A DNA stretch of 64,000 nt from Flavobacterium sp. W4I14 (GCA_030817875.1 JAUSZU010000001.1:6138001-6202000), one strand, 5' to 3'. Shown: positions 40,654 through 49,311, numbered from the stretch's first letter. The notes: generated from the letters alone by a model not told the origin. A program made the numbers and translations.

Positions 40654-42135
40654 CTATGCTGTTTTAATCGCTTTCATTGCAGTCATTGCTTTACGCAAAG
40701 TTGCTCCAATCTGTTCTACCTGGTGAGAACGGATAGCCTCGTTGATATCGATTAATTGTCTGTTATCAACAGCGCCATCTTTACCGTCATTGAAGTTTTT
40801 ACCAACTAAATCAGTATCTACTTTTTTCATGAAATCAGCTAAAAGTGGTTTACAAGCCTGATCGAACAAATAACAACCGTATTCAGCAGTATCAGAAATA
40901 ACACGGTTCATTTCGAACAATTTCTTACGTGCAATGGTGTTGGCAATAAGTGGTGTTTCGTGTAACGATTCGTAGTAAGCCGACTCTGGTTTGATACCTG
41001 CCTGTACCATGGTTTCGAAGGCCAATTCAACACCAGCACGAACAAAAGCAACCATTAAAGTATAGTTATCGAAATATTCTTGCTCACCGATTTTAACATC
41101 ACCAGCAGGCGTTTTTTCGAAAGCAGTTTCACCTGTTTCGGCTCTCCATTTTAATAAATTTTTATCTCCGTTTGCCCAATCTTCCATCATGGTACGGCTA
41201 AATTCGCCACTCATAATATCGTCCTGGTGTTTTTGGAATAATGGGCGCATAATATCTTTCAATTCTTCCGAAATTTCGAAAGCTTTGATTTTAGCTACAT
41301 TGCTTAATCTGTCCATCATGGCCGTAATACCACCTTGTTTTAAGGCTTCGGTAATTACCTCAACACCATATTGAACCAATTTAGAAGCGTAACCTGCATC
41401 GATTCCTTTTTCTACCATTTTATCGAAAGATAGGATAGAACCTGTTTGCAATAAACCACAAAGGATGGTTTGCTCGCCCATTAAATCTGATTTTACCTCC
41501 GCTACGAAAGATGATTTTAATACACCGGCTCTGTGACCGCCTGTACCAGCGCAGTATGCTTTTGCCTGTGCCAATCCTTTACCTTGAGGATCGTTTTCAG
41601 GGTGAACTGCAATTAAGGTAGGAACACCAAAACCACGAACATATTCTGCTCTAACCTCGCTACCTGGGCATTTAGGCGCAACCATAATAACGGTTAAATC
41701 TTTACGGATCTGCATACCCTCTTCAACGATATTGAAACCGTGAGAATATAACAAAGTAGCTCCTTCTTTCATTAACGGCATAATTGCATTTACAACAGCA
41801 GTATGTTGTTTATCTGGAGTAAGGTTAATTACTACATCTGCATTTGGAATCAGTTCTTCGTAAGTGCCAACTGTAAAATTGTTTTCAGTTGCATTTTTCC
41901 ACGAATCGCGTTTGCCTTCAATTGCTTCCTTACGTAAAGTGTAGCTTACATCTAAACCACTATCTCTTAAATTTAAACCTTGGTTTAAGCCTTGAGCGCC
42001 ACAACCTACAATTACCAGTTTTTTGCCTTTTAATGCGCTAACGCCATCTAAAAATTCAGAACTGTCCATGAAGTCGCAAACACCTAATTGGTTTAATTTT
42101 TCTCTAAGAGGTAATGTGTTAAAATAATTTGCCAT
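40654..42135 (-). CDS. ilvC: Ketol-acid reductoisomerase, long (class II) form
   Basis: 493 residues, the long class II KARI, which has a duplicated C-terminal domain. It isomerises and reduces acetolactate or acetohydroxybutyrate using Mg2+ and NADPH. The N-terminal Rossmann motif is VIVGCGAQGLNQGLNL-like (KKLVIVGCGAQGLNQ). Metal ligands are in the SDLMGEQTILCG segment (Asp, Glu). Upstream lies a 259-base gap with direct repeats and an inverted-repeat element; no promoter consensus is clear. Confidence 0.95.
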   Translation of the reverse strand: MANYFNTLPLREKLNQLGVCDFMDSSEFLDGVSALKGKKLVIVGCGAQGLNQGLNLRDSGLDVSYTLRKEAIEGKRDSWKNATENNFTVGTYEELIPNADVVINLTPDKQHTAVVNAIMPLMKEGATLLYSHGFNIVEEGMQIRKDLTVIMVAPKCPGSEVRAEYVRGFGVPTLIAVHPENDPQGKGLAQAKAYCAGTGGHRAGVLKSSFVAEVKSDLMGEQTILCGLLQTGSILSFDKMVEKGIDAGYASKLVQYGVEVITEALKQGGITAMMDRLSNVAKIKAFEISEELKDIMRPLFQKHQDDIMSGEFSRTMMEDWANGDKNLLKWRAETGETAFEKTPAGDVKIGEQEYFDNYTLMVAFVRAGVELAFETMVQAGIKPESAYYESLHETPLIANTIARKKLFEMNRVISDTAEYGCYLFDQACKPLLADFMKKVDTDLVGKNFNDGKDGAVDNRQLIDINEAIRSHQVEQIGATLRKAMTAMKAIKTA

Positions 42136-42193
42136 TGTTTTTATTGGTTAATTTCTATTTAATTATCGTGTTATATATTTTTTTCCTACGGTT

Positions 42194-42219
42194 TGATTTC
42201 ACAGATATAGTGATTTCAC
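42194..42219 (-). promoter_or_regulatory. Paired TGATTTCAC direct repeat before ilvC
   Basis: TGATTTCAC occurs at 42194-42202 and 42211-42219, exactly 17 bases apart, within 60 bases of the ilvC start on the minus strand. This spacing (about 1.6 helical turns) could suit a dimeric regulator or may be accidental. Confidence 0.35.
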
Positions 42220-42277
42220 CGGTTTTTATTTGAAAAGCAGTTTCCTGTGCTTTTCGGTTATTTCAGTCCCGCTTTTC

Positions 42278-42334
42278 GTAAAAATTTTAGACTGTGCTTC
42301 GACTACGCTCAGCATGACAGTTTAAAATTTTTAC
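42278..42334. repeat. 57-bp inverted-repeat element with exact 12-bp ends
   Basis: GTAAAAATTTTA (42278-42289) is matched exactly by TAAAATTTTTAC (42323-42334). Inside are ACTGT/ACAGT and a CTTCGACTACGCTCAGCATG core, a short copy of the CGCTCAGGATGAC family. It looks like a miniature palindromic element inserted between the DinB-like gene and ilvC. Confidence 0.65.
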
Positions 42335-42394
42335 TGCTATCGGGTTTATTTTAGTTTGGTCTGTTTTTCAAAACCATCATTCGCCTCACATCTT

Positions 42395-42859
42395 TTATAT
42401 CTGTCTTTTCAGTGCCCATGCATAACCTTGGTGTACATTATCATGACCAATAGTTGTGATCAGAATTTCTTCAATGCTGTTCATCTGTACGCCATAGGTA
42501 GCTGTCGTAAAAGGAGTGATGTTTGAAAATTTTCCATTTGTATAATCTTCCTTTATTTTTTCAATGCTTTCCAATGCTATAACTTTCAATTCTGCTACTT
42601 CTTCTTCTGTTACGGTGTAGGTTGGCTTCGTATCTTTTTTATAATACTCGTTAAATTTTACCGAAACAGCATCTTGCAATATACCTGTGCGAACATAACA
42701 AAGCGTTTGTGTGCTCACTACAATGTGGCCAAAATTCCAAATAATGTTATTGTTGTAACCATCGGGAATTTTATTTAATTCTTCGATGGTTAAATCATCT
42801 ATTAACTTAATAAATGCCTTGCGTGAGTTTATTATAAAATCAAATACCTCGTCCATCAT
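42395..42859 (-). CDS. DinB-like four-helix protein
   Basis: About 154 residues. DinB/YfiT-type four-helix bundle with a His in NFGHIVVSTQ and His/Asp near the C-terminus in IGHDNVHQGYA, matching the three-histidine metal site of the family. Role often linked to thiol-dependent transferase or damage response; exact function unknown. The start is uncertain between a TTG at 42880, which would overlap the previous stop, and ATG 42859. It directly follows the VOC-like gene. Confidence 0.72.
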   Translation of the reverse strand: MMDEVFDFIINSRKAFIKLIDDLTIEELNKIPDGYNNNIIWNFGHIVVSTQTLCYVRTGILQDAVSVKFNEYYKKDTKPTYTVTEEEVAELKVIALESIEKIKEDYTNGKFSNITPFTTATYGVQMNSIEEILITTIGHDNVHQGYAWALKRQI

Positions 42860-42876
42860 ATTATACTTCGTATCTA

Positions 42877-43266
42877 TCAATTATCGTTTTGTTTTTCAGC
42901 TTCGGTTAATGTTTCGTTAAAGGTAATCTTGTTAAAGAACGGGTCGTTTACTGTTACTGCCCAGGTTCCGTAAAAAGTTTTCTCCAAACCTGGCCTGTTG
43001 TACTTATATTTTTTATCTATTATTTCTTTATGAAACGCTTTCAATCCTGTACAGTCTACATATACATTTGCACCGGGAGAACTATCTCCATGGTGCTCAC
43101 TTAAATGTAGTTCGATGCCACCTAATGAAATCTGCATATAAACCGGGGCGTTTTCTTCAAACGTGTGTTCCCAGTCTATTTTAAAGCCCAACCAGTTTAC
43201 GTAAAATTCTACTGCTTTATCGTAATCGAAAATTCTCAAAATCGGTATGGCTTTGTTGCATTTCAT
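42877..43266 (-). CDS. Glyoxalase/bleomycin-resistance (VOC) superfamily protein
   Basis: 129 residues. Two VOC modules: AIPILRIFDYDKAVEFYVNW then LGFKIDWEH, and a second with YVDCTGLKAFHKEI. The metal- or ligand-binding positions include His54 in IELHLSEHHGD and the Glu of ITFNE. It is probably a binding or sequestering protein rather than a lyase. It starts 2 bases after ilvN and is followed by the DinB-like gene, so these two guests interrupt the ilvN-ilvC run. Confidence 0.8.
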   Translation of the reverse strand: MKCNKAIPILRIFDYDKAVEFYVNWLGFKIDWEHTFEENAPVYMQISLGGIELHLSEHHGDSSPGANVYVDCTGLKAFHKEIIDKKYKYNRPGLEKTFYGTWAVTVNDPFFNKITFNETLTEAEKQNDN

Positions 43267-43267
43267 A

Positions 43268-43906
43268 TTACATTGTAAAAATCTTCTGCCCTTTTTCTAA
43301 AAACTCATTTTCTACTAATTCTTCGCCTGGTTCGAAAGCTTCGAATTCCTTTAGTTTTTCGTGGAAACCGGCACTGTCTTTAATAATGGCTACTCTTGCA
43401 GATCTCACAAATTCAATTAGTTCGTATGGTTCTAAAGCTTTTACCAAAGCATCAGTTTCTTCGCGGTGACCAGTTACTGCAAAAACAGTATAATCTTTAC
43501 GGATCACTACCGCACTTGCACCGTATTGTCTTAATAAACGCTCTACGGTTACTTTTTCTGCAATTTCATCTGTAGAAACTTTGTAAAGTGCCAGTTCCTG
43601 CCAGATAATTTCTTCGTTGGTGTTGAAATAAACTTTCAATACCTCAATCTGTTTTTCTATCTGACGGGCCAGCTTTCTCACTACTTCGTAACCTTCATGG
43701 ATGACGATGTTGAAACGGTGTATTCCTTCAATTTCTGATGCGGAACTGTTTAAACTTTCGATATTGATTTTTCTTTTCGAGAAAATAATCGCAATCCTGT
43801 TGAGTAAACCAATGCGGTTTTCGGCATACACCGTAATCGTATATTCCTGCTTGCCTTCTAGGTCAACGGTGTCTTCTGTGTATTTTATTTTATCTTCAGT
43901 ACTCAT
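43268..43906 (-). CDS. ilvN: Acetolactate synthase small (regulatory) subunit
   Basis: 212 residues. N-terminal ACT domain (EYTITVYAENRIGLLNRIAI) and a C-terminal ACT-like half. It stimulates IlvB and gives valine sensitivity in the family. 31 bases downstream of ilvB, consistent with one transcript. Confidence 0.93.
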   Translation of the reverse strand: MSTEDKIKYTEDTVDLEGKQEYTITVYAENRIGLLNRIAIIFSKRKINIESLNSSASEIEGIHRFNIVIHEGYEVVRKLARQIEKQIEVLKVYFNTNEEIIWQELALYKVSTDEIAEKVTVERLLRQYGASAVVIRKDYTVFAVTGHREETDALVKALEPYELIEFVRSARVAIIKDSAGFHEKLKEFEAFEPGEELVENEFLEKGQKIFTM

Positions 43907-43937
43907 GATAGTTTCTTATTTATCTTAAACTTCTACC

Positions 43938-45689
43938 TTATTTCAACCTGATTTCGCTTACACTCATTCCTTGAGGAACCATAGGGAAAACGTTGTTTTC
44001 TCTGCCTACCATAACTTCTAATAGGTAAGAACCTTCGTGGTTGATCATGGTTTCTAAGGCAGTTCTTAAGTTTGCACGCTCATCAACTTTGCTCGCTTGG
44101 ATATAATAAGATTTTGCTAAAGCAACAAAGTCAGGGCTGGTGATATTCACGAAAGAATAACGTTTATCATGAAAAAGCTGTTGCCATTGACGAACCATAC
44201 CTAAAAAGCGATTGTTCAGGATCAGGATCTTCACTGCTGCGCCAAACTGCATAATGGTACCCAATTCCTGAGGCGTCATCTGAAAGCCACCATCACCGAT
44301 AATGGCAATAACGGTTTTATCAGGTGCACCGTATTTAGCGCCAATTGCTGCTGGTAAACCAAAGCCCATTGTACCTAAACCACCAGAAGTGATATTGCTG
44401 CGGGTATTGTTAAATTTAGCATAACGACAGGCTACCATTTGGTGCTGACCAACATCGGTAACGATTACGGCATCACCACCACAGATTTCGTTGATGTTGC
44501 GCAATACTTCACCCATGGTCATTTCATCACCAGTTGGATAAAGTTCAGGAGTAATGACTTGATCTATTTCCTCTTGGTTATATTGTCTGAACTTAGCTAA
44601 CCAATCTTCGTGTTTGTTTTCGTTGACTAAATTGGTTAATAGGGGTAAAGTTTCTTTACAGTCGCCCCAAACACCAACTTCTGCTTTAACATTTTTATCA
44701 ATTTCGGCAGGGTCGATATCTAAATGTACCACTTTAGCTTGTTTGGCATATTTATCTAAACGACCGGTTACGCGGTCATCAAAACGCATACCGATGGCAA
44801 TAATTACATCAGCTTCGTTGGTTAATACGTTTGGGCCGTAATTACCGTGCATCCCTAACATACCTACATTTAGCGGGTGTGAAGTTGGAATAGCACCTTC
44901 GCCCATAATAGTCCATGCAGCAGGAATTCCTGATTTATTGATAAAAGCTTTGAATTCTTCTTCAGCTTTACCCAAAATAACACCTTGTCCAAATAAAATG
45001 AAAGGTTTTTTTGCTGAATTGATTAATTCGGCTGCCTGCTCGATATATTCGATCCTAACTTTTGGTTTCGGGCGATAACTGCGAATGTGATTGCATTTTA
45101 CATATTCAGGGAATTCCTCCAGTTGTAATTGCGCATTTTTGGTAATATCGATCAATACAGGGCCTGGTCTGCCGCTTTTCGCAATGTAAAAAGCTTTAGC
45201 CAATACCTCTTGAATTTCTTTGGCATCAGTAACCTGATAGTTCCATTTTGTAACCGGAGTAGTAATGTTAATCACATCAGTTTCCTGAAAAGCATCCGTT
45301 CCCAATAGGTGAGCGAAAACCTGTCCGGTGATACAAACCAATGGCGTACTATCGATTTGCGCATCTGCCAAGCCAGTAACCAAATTGGTTGCACCTGGCC
45401 CGCTGGTTGCGAAAACAACACCAACTTCGCCGCTTGCTCTTGCAAAACCCTGAGCAGCGTGGATACCACCTTGCTCATGGCGAACTAAGATGTGTTCTAA
45501 TTTATCGGCATAATCATAAAGGGCATCATAAATAGGCATGATTGCTCCTCCCGGATAACCGAAAATGGTGGTTACACCTTCTTCAATTAATCCATTCAAC
45601 AAAACCTGCGAGCCTGTTCCTTTGAATAAGGTTTTTGAGGTTTCTGCTTTCGCCTCGTTTTGTTGTATTGTATCTTGTGCAGTTTCCAT
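43938..45689 (-). CDS. ilvB: Acetolactate synthase large (catalytic) subunit
   Basis: 583 residues. TPP- and FAD-dependent enzyme making 2-acetolactate (Val/Leu) or 2-aceto-2-hydroxybutyrate (Ile). The catalytic glutamate lies in VRHEQGGIHAAQGFARASG. Three domains are present; the TPP/Mg2+ motif reads AIIGDGGFQMTPQELGTIMQ. The N-terminus has a ~24-residue tail before VLLNGLIEEGV. An exact palindrome lies ~80 bases upstream. Confidence 0.95.
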   Translation of the reverse strand: METAQDTIQQNEAKAETSKTLFKGTGSQVLLNGLIEEGVTTIFGYPGGAIMPIYDALYDYADKLEHILVRHEQGGIHAAQGFARASGEVGVVFATSGPGATNLVTGLADAQIDSTPLVCITGQVFAHLLGTDAFQETDVINITTPVTKWNYQVTDAKEIQEVLAKAFYIAKSGRPGPVLIDITKNAQLQLEEFPEYVKCNHIRSYRPKPKVRIEYIEQAAELINSAKKPFILFGQGVILGKAEEEFKAFINKSGIPAAWTIMGEGAIPTSHPLNVGMLGMHGNYGPNVLTNEADVIIAIGMRFDDRVTGRLDKYAKQAKVVHLDIDPAEIDKNVKAEVGVWGDCKETLPLLTNLVNENKHEDWLAKFRQYNQEEIDQVITPELYPTGDEMTMGEVLRNINEICGGDAVIVTDVGQHQMVACRYAKFNNTRSNITSGGLGTMGFGLPAAIGAKYGAPDKTVIAIIGDGGFQMTPQELGTIMQFGAAVKILILNNRFLGMVRQWQQLFHDKRYSFVNITSPDFVALAKSYYIQASKVDERANLRTALETMINHEGSYLLEVMVGRENNVFPMVPQGMSVSEIRLK

Positions 45690-45767
45690 AGTTATGTTTT
45701 TGCGGTTCTACTATTCTTTAATTTTAAACCCAATTCTATAATAGTATGCTTGGGCACCCCTTTCTAC

Positions 45768-45792
45768 TTGAAGTCACAAATTGTGACTTCAA
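45768..45792. promoter_or_regulatory. Exact 12-bp inverted repeat between ilvD and ilvB
   Basis: TTGAAGTCACAA (45768-45779) and TTGTGACTTCAA (45781-45792) are perfect inverted copies around a single A. A further TTGTGAC stands at 45815. The site is ~80 bases before the ilvB start, where an operator would be expected; no T-run makes it look like a terminator. Confidence 0.5.
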
Positions 45793-45841
45793 AATTCCTT
45801 GCAATCAGTACTAATTTGTGACAGGTTCATGTTTAGTACTT

Positions 45842-45872
45842 GCCATGGTTCGTGTGAACACAAACCACGGCT
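45842..45872. repeat. GCCGTGGTTTGTGT-family palindrome after ilvD
   Basis: GCCATGGTTCGTG faces CACAAACCACGGC (11 of 13 paired) just after the ilvD stop. Related arms are at 11237 and 61989. It may serve as a transcript end. Confidence 0.55.
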
Positions 45873-45876
45873 TATT

Positions 45877-47559
45877 TTAATATTCGTCAGTTACGCAACC
45901 ACTAGCTGCGTCTGAAACTGTTTTAGCATATTTATATAAAACACCTTTTGTTACTTTTAACGCTGGTTGTACATAGTTTTTTCTACGTTCTGCAATCACT
46001 TCTTCGCTTACTTGCAGGCTAATGATGTTGTTTACCGCATCGATCAAAATCCGGTCTTCATCTTCCACCAGGCCTATTAAGCCACCTTTGTAAGATTCAG
46101 GCGTAATGTGGCCAACCACAAAGCCATGCGTACCACCAGAGAAACGTCCGTCGGTAATTAAAGCTACCGATTTACCTAAACCAGCACCGATAATCGCTGA
46201 GGTTGGTTTTAACATTTCTGGCATACCTGGCGCACCTACCGGACCAGAATTTTTGATTACGATTACATCGCCAGATTGAACACGTCCGCTAGAAATTCCG
46301 GCAATTAAATCGTGCTCGCCATCAAATACACGTGCAGGGCCTTCAAATTTCTCACCTTCTTTACCACTTATTTTTGCAACAGAACCTTTTTCTGCCAGGT
46401 TTCCGTAAAGAATCTGCAGGTGACCTGTTGCCTTAATCGGCTCACTTAGTTTCTGAATGATTTTTTGATCATAATCCATGATCGATTTTACATCGGCTAA
46501 ATTCTCAGCCATGGTTTTTCCGGTAACAGTTAAACAATCTCCGTGTAATAAACCCTCGTTTAATAAATATTTCAATACTGCCGGGATACCTCCATATTGA
46601 TGTAGATCCTGCATTAAGTATTTTCCACTAGGTTTGAAATCGGCAAGTACCGGAGTTACGTCGCTCATGCGTTGGAAATCATCCTGGGAGATTTCGATAC
46701 CGATAGCTTTACCCATAGCAATAAAATGTAATACTGCATTCGTACTGCCACCTAAAATGATAATAGAACGAATGGCATTTTCGAATGCTTTTCTCGTCAT
46801 AATATCAGATGGTTTGATATCTTTCTCTAATAAAATTTTGATGTATTTACCCGCGTCTAAACATTCTTGTTTTTTCTCCTCGCTGATTGCTGGGTTCGAA
46901 GATGAATAAGGCAAACTCATACCTAAGGCCTCAATTGCTGATGCCATTGTGTTTGCAGTATACATCCCTCCACAAGCACCTGCACCAGGGCATGTATGTT
47001 TTATGATGCCCTGATAGTCTTCCTCAGAAAGGTTGCCACATATTTTCTGTCCCAAAGCTTCGAAAGCTGAAACGATGTTCAATTCTTCGCCTTTGTAATG
47101 GCCGGGCGCAATCGTACCACCATAAACCATAATTGAAGGGCGATCTAAACGTGCCATGGCCATAATTGCGCCAGGCATGTTTTTATCACAGCCAGGGATA
47201 GAGATAATTCCATCGTAATATTGGCCACCGCAAATGGTTTCGATACTATCAGCAATTACATCACGGCTTACCAGCGAATAACGCATGCCATCAGTACCGT
47301 TGCTCATCCCATCACTTACGCCAATGGTATTAAAAACCAAGCCCACTAAATCATTTTTCCAGACCCCAGCTTTGACGTCTTTTGCAAGATCGTTAAGGTG
47401 CATATTGCAGGTGTTACCATCGTAACCCATACTTGCAATACCGACCTGTGCTTTAGCCATATCAGCATCAGTTAATCCGATTCCATAAAGCATAGCTTGC
47501 GCTGCCGGTTGTGTAGGGTCTTGTGTAAATGTTTTACTGTACTTGTTTAATTCGCTCAT
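45877..47559 (-). CDS. ilvD: Dihydroxy-acid dehydratase
   Basis: 560 residues. Iron-sulfur enzyme dehydrating the dihydroxy acids to 2-oxoisovalerate or 2-oxo-3-methylvalerate. Cluster cysteines lie in GYDGNTCNMHL, GCDKNMPG and CPGAGACGGMYTANTM, and the Mg-binding lysine-type segment precedes it. It is the first structural gene after a leader-peptide attenuator, with ~50 bases from the terminator to ATG. Confidence 0.96.
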   Translation of the reverse strand: MSELNKYSKTFTQDPTQPAAQAMLYGIGLTDADMAKAQVGIASMGYDGNTCNMHLNDLAKDVKAGVWKNDLVGLVFNTIGVSDGMSNGTDGMRYSLVSRDVIADSIETICGGQYYDGIISIPGCDKNMPGAIMAMARLDRPSIMVYGGTIAPGHYKGEELNIVSAFEALGQKICGNLSEEDYQGIIKHTCPGAGACGGMYTANTMASAIEALGMSLPYSSSNPAISEEKKQECLDAGKYIKILLEKDIKPSDIMTRKAFENAIRSIIILGGSTNAVLHFIAMGKAIGIEISQDDFQRMSDVTPVLADFKPSGKYLMQDLHQYGGIPAVLKYLLNEGLLHGDCLTVTGKTMAENLADVKSIMDYDQKIIQKLSEPIKATGHLQILYGNLAEKGSVAKISGKEGEKFEGPARVFDGEHDLIAGISSGRVQSGDVIVIKNSGPVGAPGMPEMLKPTSAIIGAGLGKSVALITDGRFSGGTHGFVVGHITPESYKGGLIGLVEDEDRILIDAVNNIISLQVSEEVIAERRKNYVQPALKVTKGVLYKYAKTVSDAASGCVTDEY

Positions 47560-47609
47560 TGTTTAAATTGTATGTATGCTGTTGTATTTCAATTATTTCT
47601 TTTTGAGGC

Positions 47610-47641
47610 AAAAAAAAACCGCCTCTTGTGGGAGGCGGTTT
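47610..47641 (-). terminator. Intrinsic terminator of the ilvD attenuator
   Basis: On the minus strand AAACCGCCTC (47641-47632) pairs with GAGGCGGTTT (47625-47616), a perfect 10-bp stem with a 6-base loop, followed by eight more T. It lies between a short branched-chain-rich leader ORF and ilvD, where it would stop transcripts before ilvD. Confidence 0.85.
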
Positions 47642-47661
47642 CGATGTGGTATATTTTTATA

Positions 47662-47739
47662 TTATACGCAACGATTCCCACCTCTCTTTTGAGAAATGAC
47701 AATAATTAGGTTGCTAATAATGTTTGTGTTTATATTCAT
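47662..47739 (-). CDS. ilvD leader peptide (attenuator)
   Basis: 25 codons starting ATG and ending TAA: it contains Ile at positions 3, 7, 8, 12, 13 and 15, Leu11 and Val14, with the block NLIIVI (10-15). Control codons are thus concentrated in the middle, where a stalled ribosome would cover the first pairing strand. GTGGGA in codons 21-23 (Gly-Gly-Asn region) can pair with TCCCAC in the terminator 5' arm and loop, an anti-terminator. The layout is that of classical amino-acid attenuation. Too short for a functional protein. Confidence 0.78.
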   Translation of the reverse strand: MNINTNIISNLIIVISQKRGGNRCV

Positions 47740-47754
47740 GTCTTTGATGAATCA

Positions 47755-47762
47755 CAAACATA
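47755..47762 (-). promoter_or_regulatory. Candidate -7 promoter element before the ilvD leader
   Basis: On the minus strand TATGTTTG fits TAnnTTTG. It lies 15 bases before the leader peptide ATG, giving a 5' UTR of about 10 bases, as expected for an attenuator leader. Confidence 0.5.
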
Positions 47763-47800
47763 CTAACTATTTAAAAAAGTAAAGAACTATTTAATCTTAT

Positions 47801-48379
47801 TTATTTTTTTACTCCGATCACGATTCCTGTTGCCCAAACCTGCTTGGTCAAGTGCAGATCATCACGGGATTCCAAATCTTTGATCAATTTTATAGCCTTA
47901 TCCTGGTGGCCATCAGGCCAATTCGATTGTGGCAACATATCATCGATGATGTAAAGTCCGCCGGTATTAAGCATAGATATCGCCTCATCTAAAAGCAAAT
48001 ATTTTCCATGCCAGGTATCAGCAAAAATATAATCGAATTTTTTGTCTTTATTCTTTTCAATCCATTTGGCACCATCGGTATCAACCAATGTTAAACGATC
48101 GTCACCACCTAGAAACGTTTTGGCAATCGCTAAAAATTTAGCGTCGTTATCTATCGAAGTAAGTGTACTTTCTTGATCTAAACCATCTAAAATCCATGAA
48201 GTAGATAAGCCTGTACCAGTTCCAAGCTCCAGAAATTTACCTGAAGGTTTTGTAGCAGCAAGTGTTCTGAGCAAAGAGCAGGTCAGCACATCAGATGCCA
48301 TGTCAAATCCTGATGCTTTTGTTGCACCATTAATCTGCTGGTAGGCCTTCGGGAACTGTTGATTGATTTCTTCAGTCAT
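47801..48379 (-). CDS. Class I SAM-dependent O-methyltransferase-like protein
   Basis: 192 residues. Motif I is FLELGTGTGLSTSWIL (49-64). TSIDNDAKFLAIAK follows, then FDYIFADTWHGKY with the acidic post-II motif and YIIDDMLP. The DTWHGKY/DDMLP arrangement resembles metal-dependent O-methyltransferases of the catechol-type fold. Substrate unknown. It sits between ilvE and the ilvD leader, 41 bases after ilvE, and would be read through with ilvE. Confidence 0.78.
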   Translation of the reverse strand: MTEEINQQFPKAYQQINGATKASGFDMASDVLTCSLLRTLAATKPSGKFLELGTGTGLSTSWILDGLDQESTLTSIDNDAKFLAIAKTFLGGDDRLTLVDTDGAKWIEKNKDKKFDYIFADTWHGKYLLLDEAISMLNTGGLYIIDDMLPQSNWPDGHQDKAIKLIKDLESRDDLHLTKQVWATGIVIGVKK

Positions 48380-48420
48380 CTGTTTTGTTTTTCTCTGTTA
48401 TTCGTTTTTCCTACTTCCCG

Positions 48421-49311
48421 CTATATAATCACTTCGTAATTTACTTTTTCCAATACCAGGTTTTTATAGGCTCGCTGTATGGTATAACCGAGAGATTCTC
48501 TCCACAACGGACGATATACAATATCATCAATTGATGCTATCCCTGCTATTTCAGTTGCTGTTCCACATAAGAAAGCGCTGTCTGCATTTTTAAGATCTTC
48601 TGTGGTTAATTTTTTCTCAATGCATTCTATATCCAGAACGGTGCAAAGTTCTTTTACGGTTGCACGTGTAATACCTGGTAAAATATTCCCTAAAGATGGT
48701 GTAAATAGTTTTCCGTCTTTTTCAAGAAAGATGTTTGCTCCAGATGCCTCGGCAACAAAACCGTGCATATCCAAAAGCAAAGCCTCGTCATAACCTTTAA
48801 TATTTGCCGCAGTAGTAGCTAAAATAGAATTAACATAGTTTCCACTCAATTTCGCCTCCATTGGAATTGATTTTGGGTTTGGTCTTTCATAATCAGAAAC
48901 TGTTAATTTTAACAATTTGTTGCCAGAATATGCATCCCATTCCCAGGCACAGATTAAGATCGAAACCCCACTCGGCTCGTTTAATTTCATGTTAGGGTGG
49001 CAAAATACCAAGGGACGGATATAAGCATCTTTCAGTTTGTTCAACTGAAGTAATTTATAGGTTGCTGCAATTAACTCCTGTTTATCCCATGGGAAAGGAA
49101 TGTTTGCCAATTGGCAAGAACGCTCTAAGCGATCGAAATGGGCCGCGGCTTTGAAAATGCGGTTGCCGTTGTGTGTTTTATAGGCTCTAATACCCTCGAA
49201 AGCAGCATAGCCGTAGTGTAGCGACTGCCCATAAAGGTCAGTGCTGCTATTTACAGCCTTTTCAAACTGTCCATCAAGGTAAATAATCGTATTAGAATTA
49301 TAGTATTTCAT
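48421..49311 (-). CDS. ilvE: Branched-chain amino-acid aminotransferase
   Basis: 296 residues, class IV aminotransferase. Last step of Ile, Val and Leu synthesis, with glutamate as donor. The PLP lysine is Lys154 (MEAKLSGNYVNS), and GYAAFEGIRAY plus VAEASGANIFL and the GITRATV loop are the family's substrate and cofactor motifs. It is preceded by an attenuator, so it heads the upstream part of the cluster. Confidence 0.93.
   Translation of the reverse strand: MKYYNSNTIIYLDGQFEKAVNSSTDLYGQSLHYGYAAFEGIRAYKTHNGNRIFKAAAHFDRLERSCQLANIPFPWDKQELIAATYKLLQLNKLKDAYIRPLVFCHPNMKLNEPSGVSILICAWEWDAYSGNKLLKLTVSDYERPNPKSIPMEAKLSGNYVNSILATTAANIKGYDEALLLDMHGFVAEASGANIFLEKDGKLFTPSLGNILPGITRATVKELCTVLDIECIEKKLTTEDLKNADSAFLCGTATEIAGIASIDDIVYRPLWRESLGYTIQRAYKNLVLEKVNYEVII

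Noticed and set aside
45768..45792. Palindrome as an intrinsic terminator
   Set aside because: No T-run follows on either strand and it lies well upstream of ilvB, so a protein-binding site is more likely.
47560..47800. Riboswitch ahead of ilvD
   Set aside because: The region is fully explained by a leader peptide, an anti-terminator and a terminator; no aptamer-like conserved core was seen.
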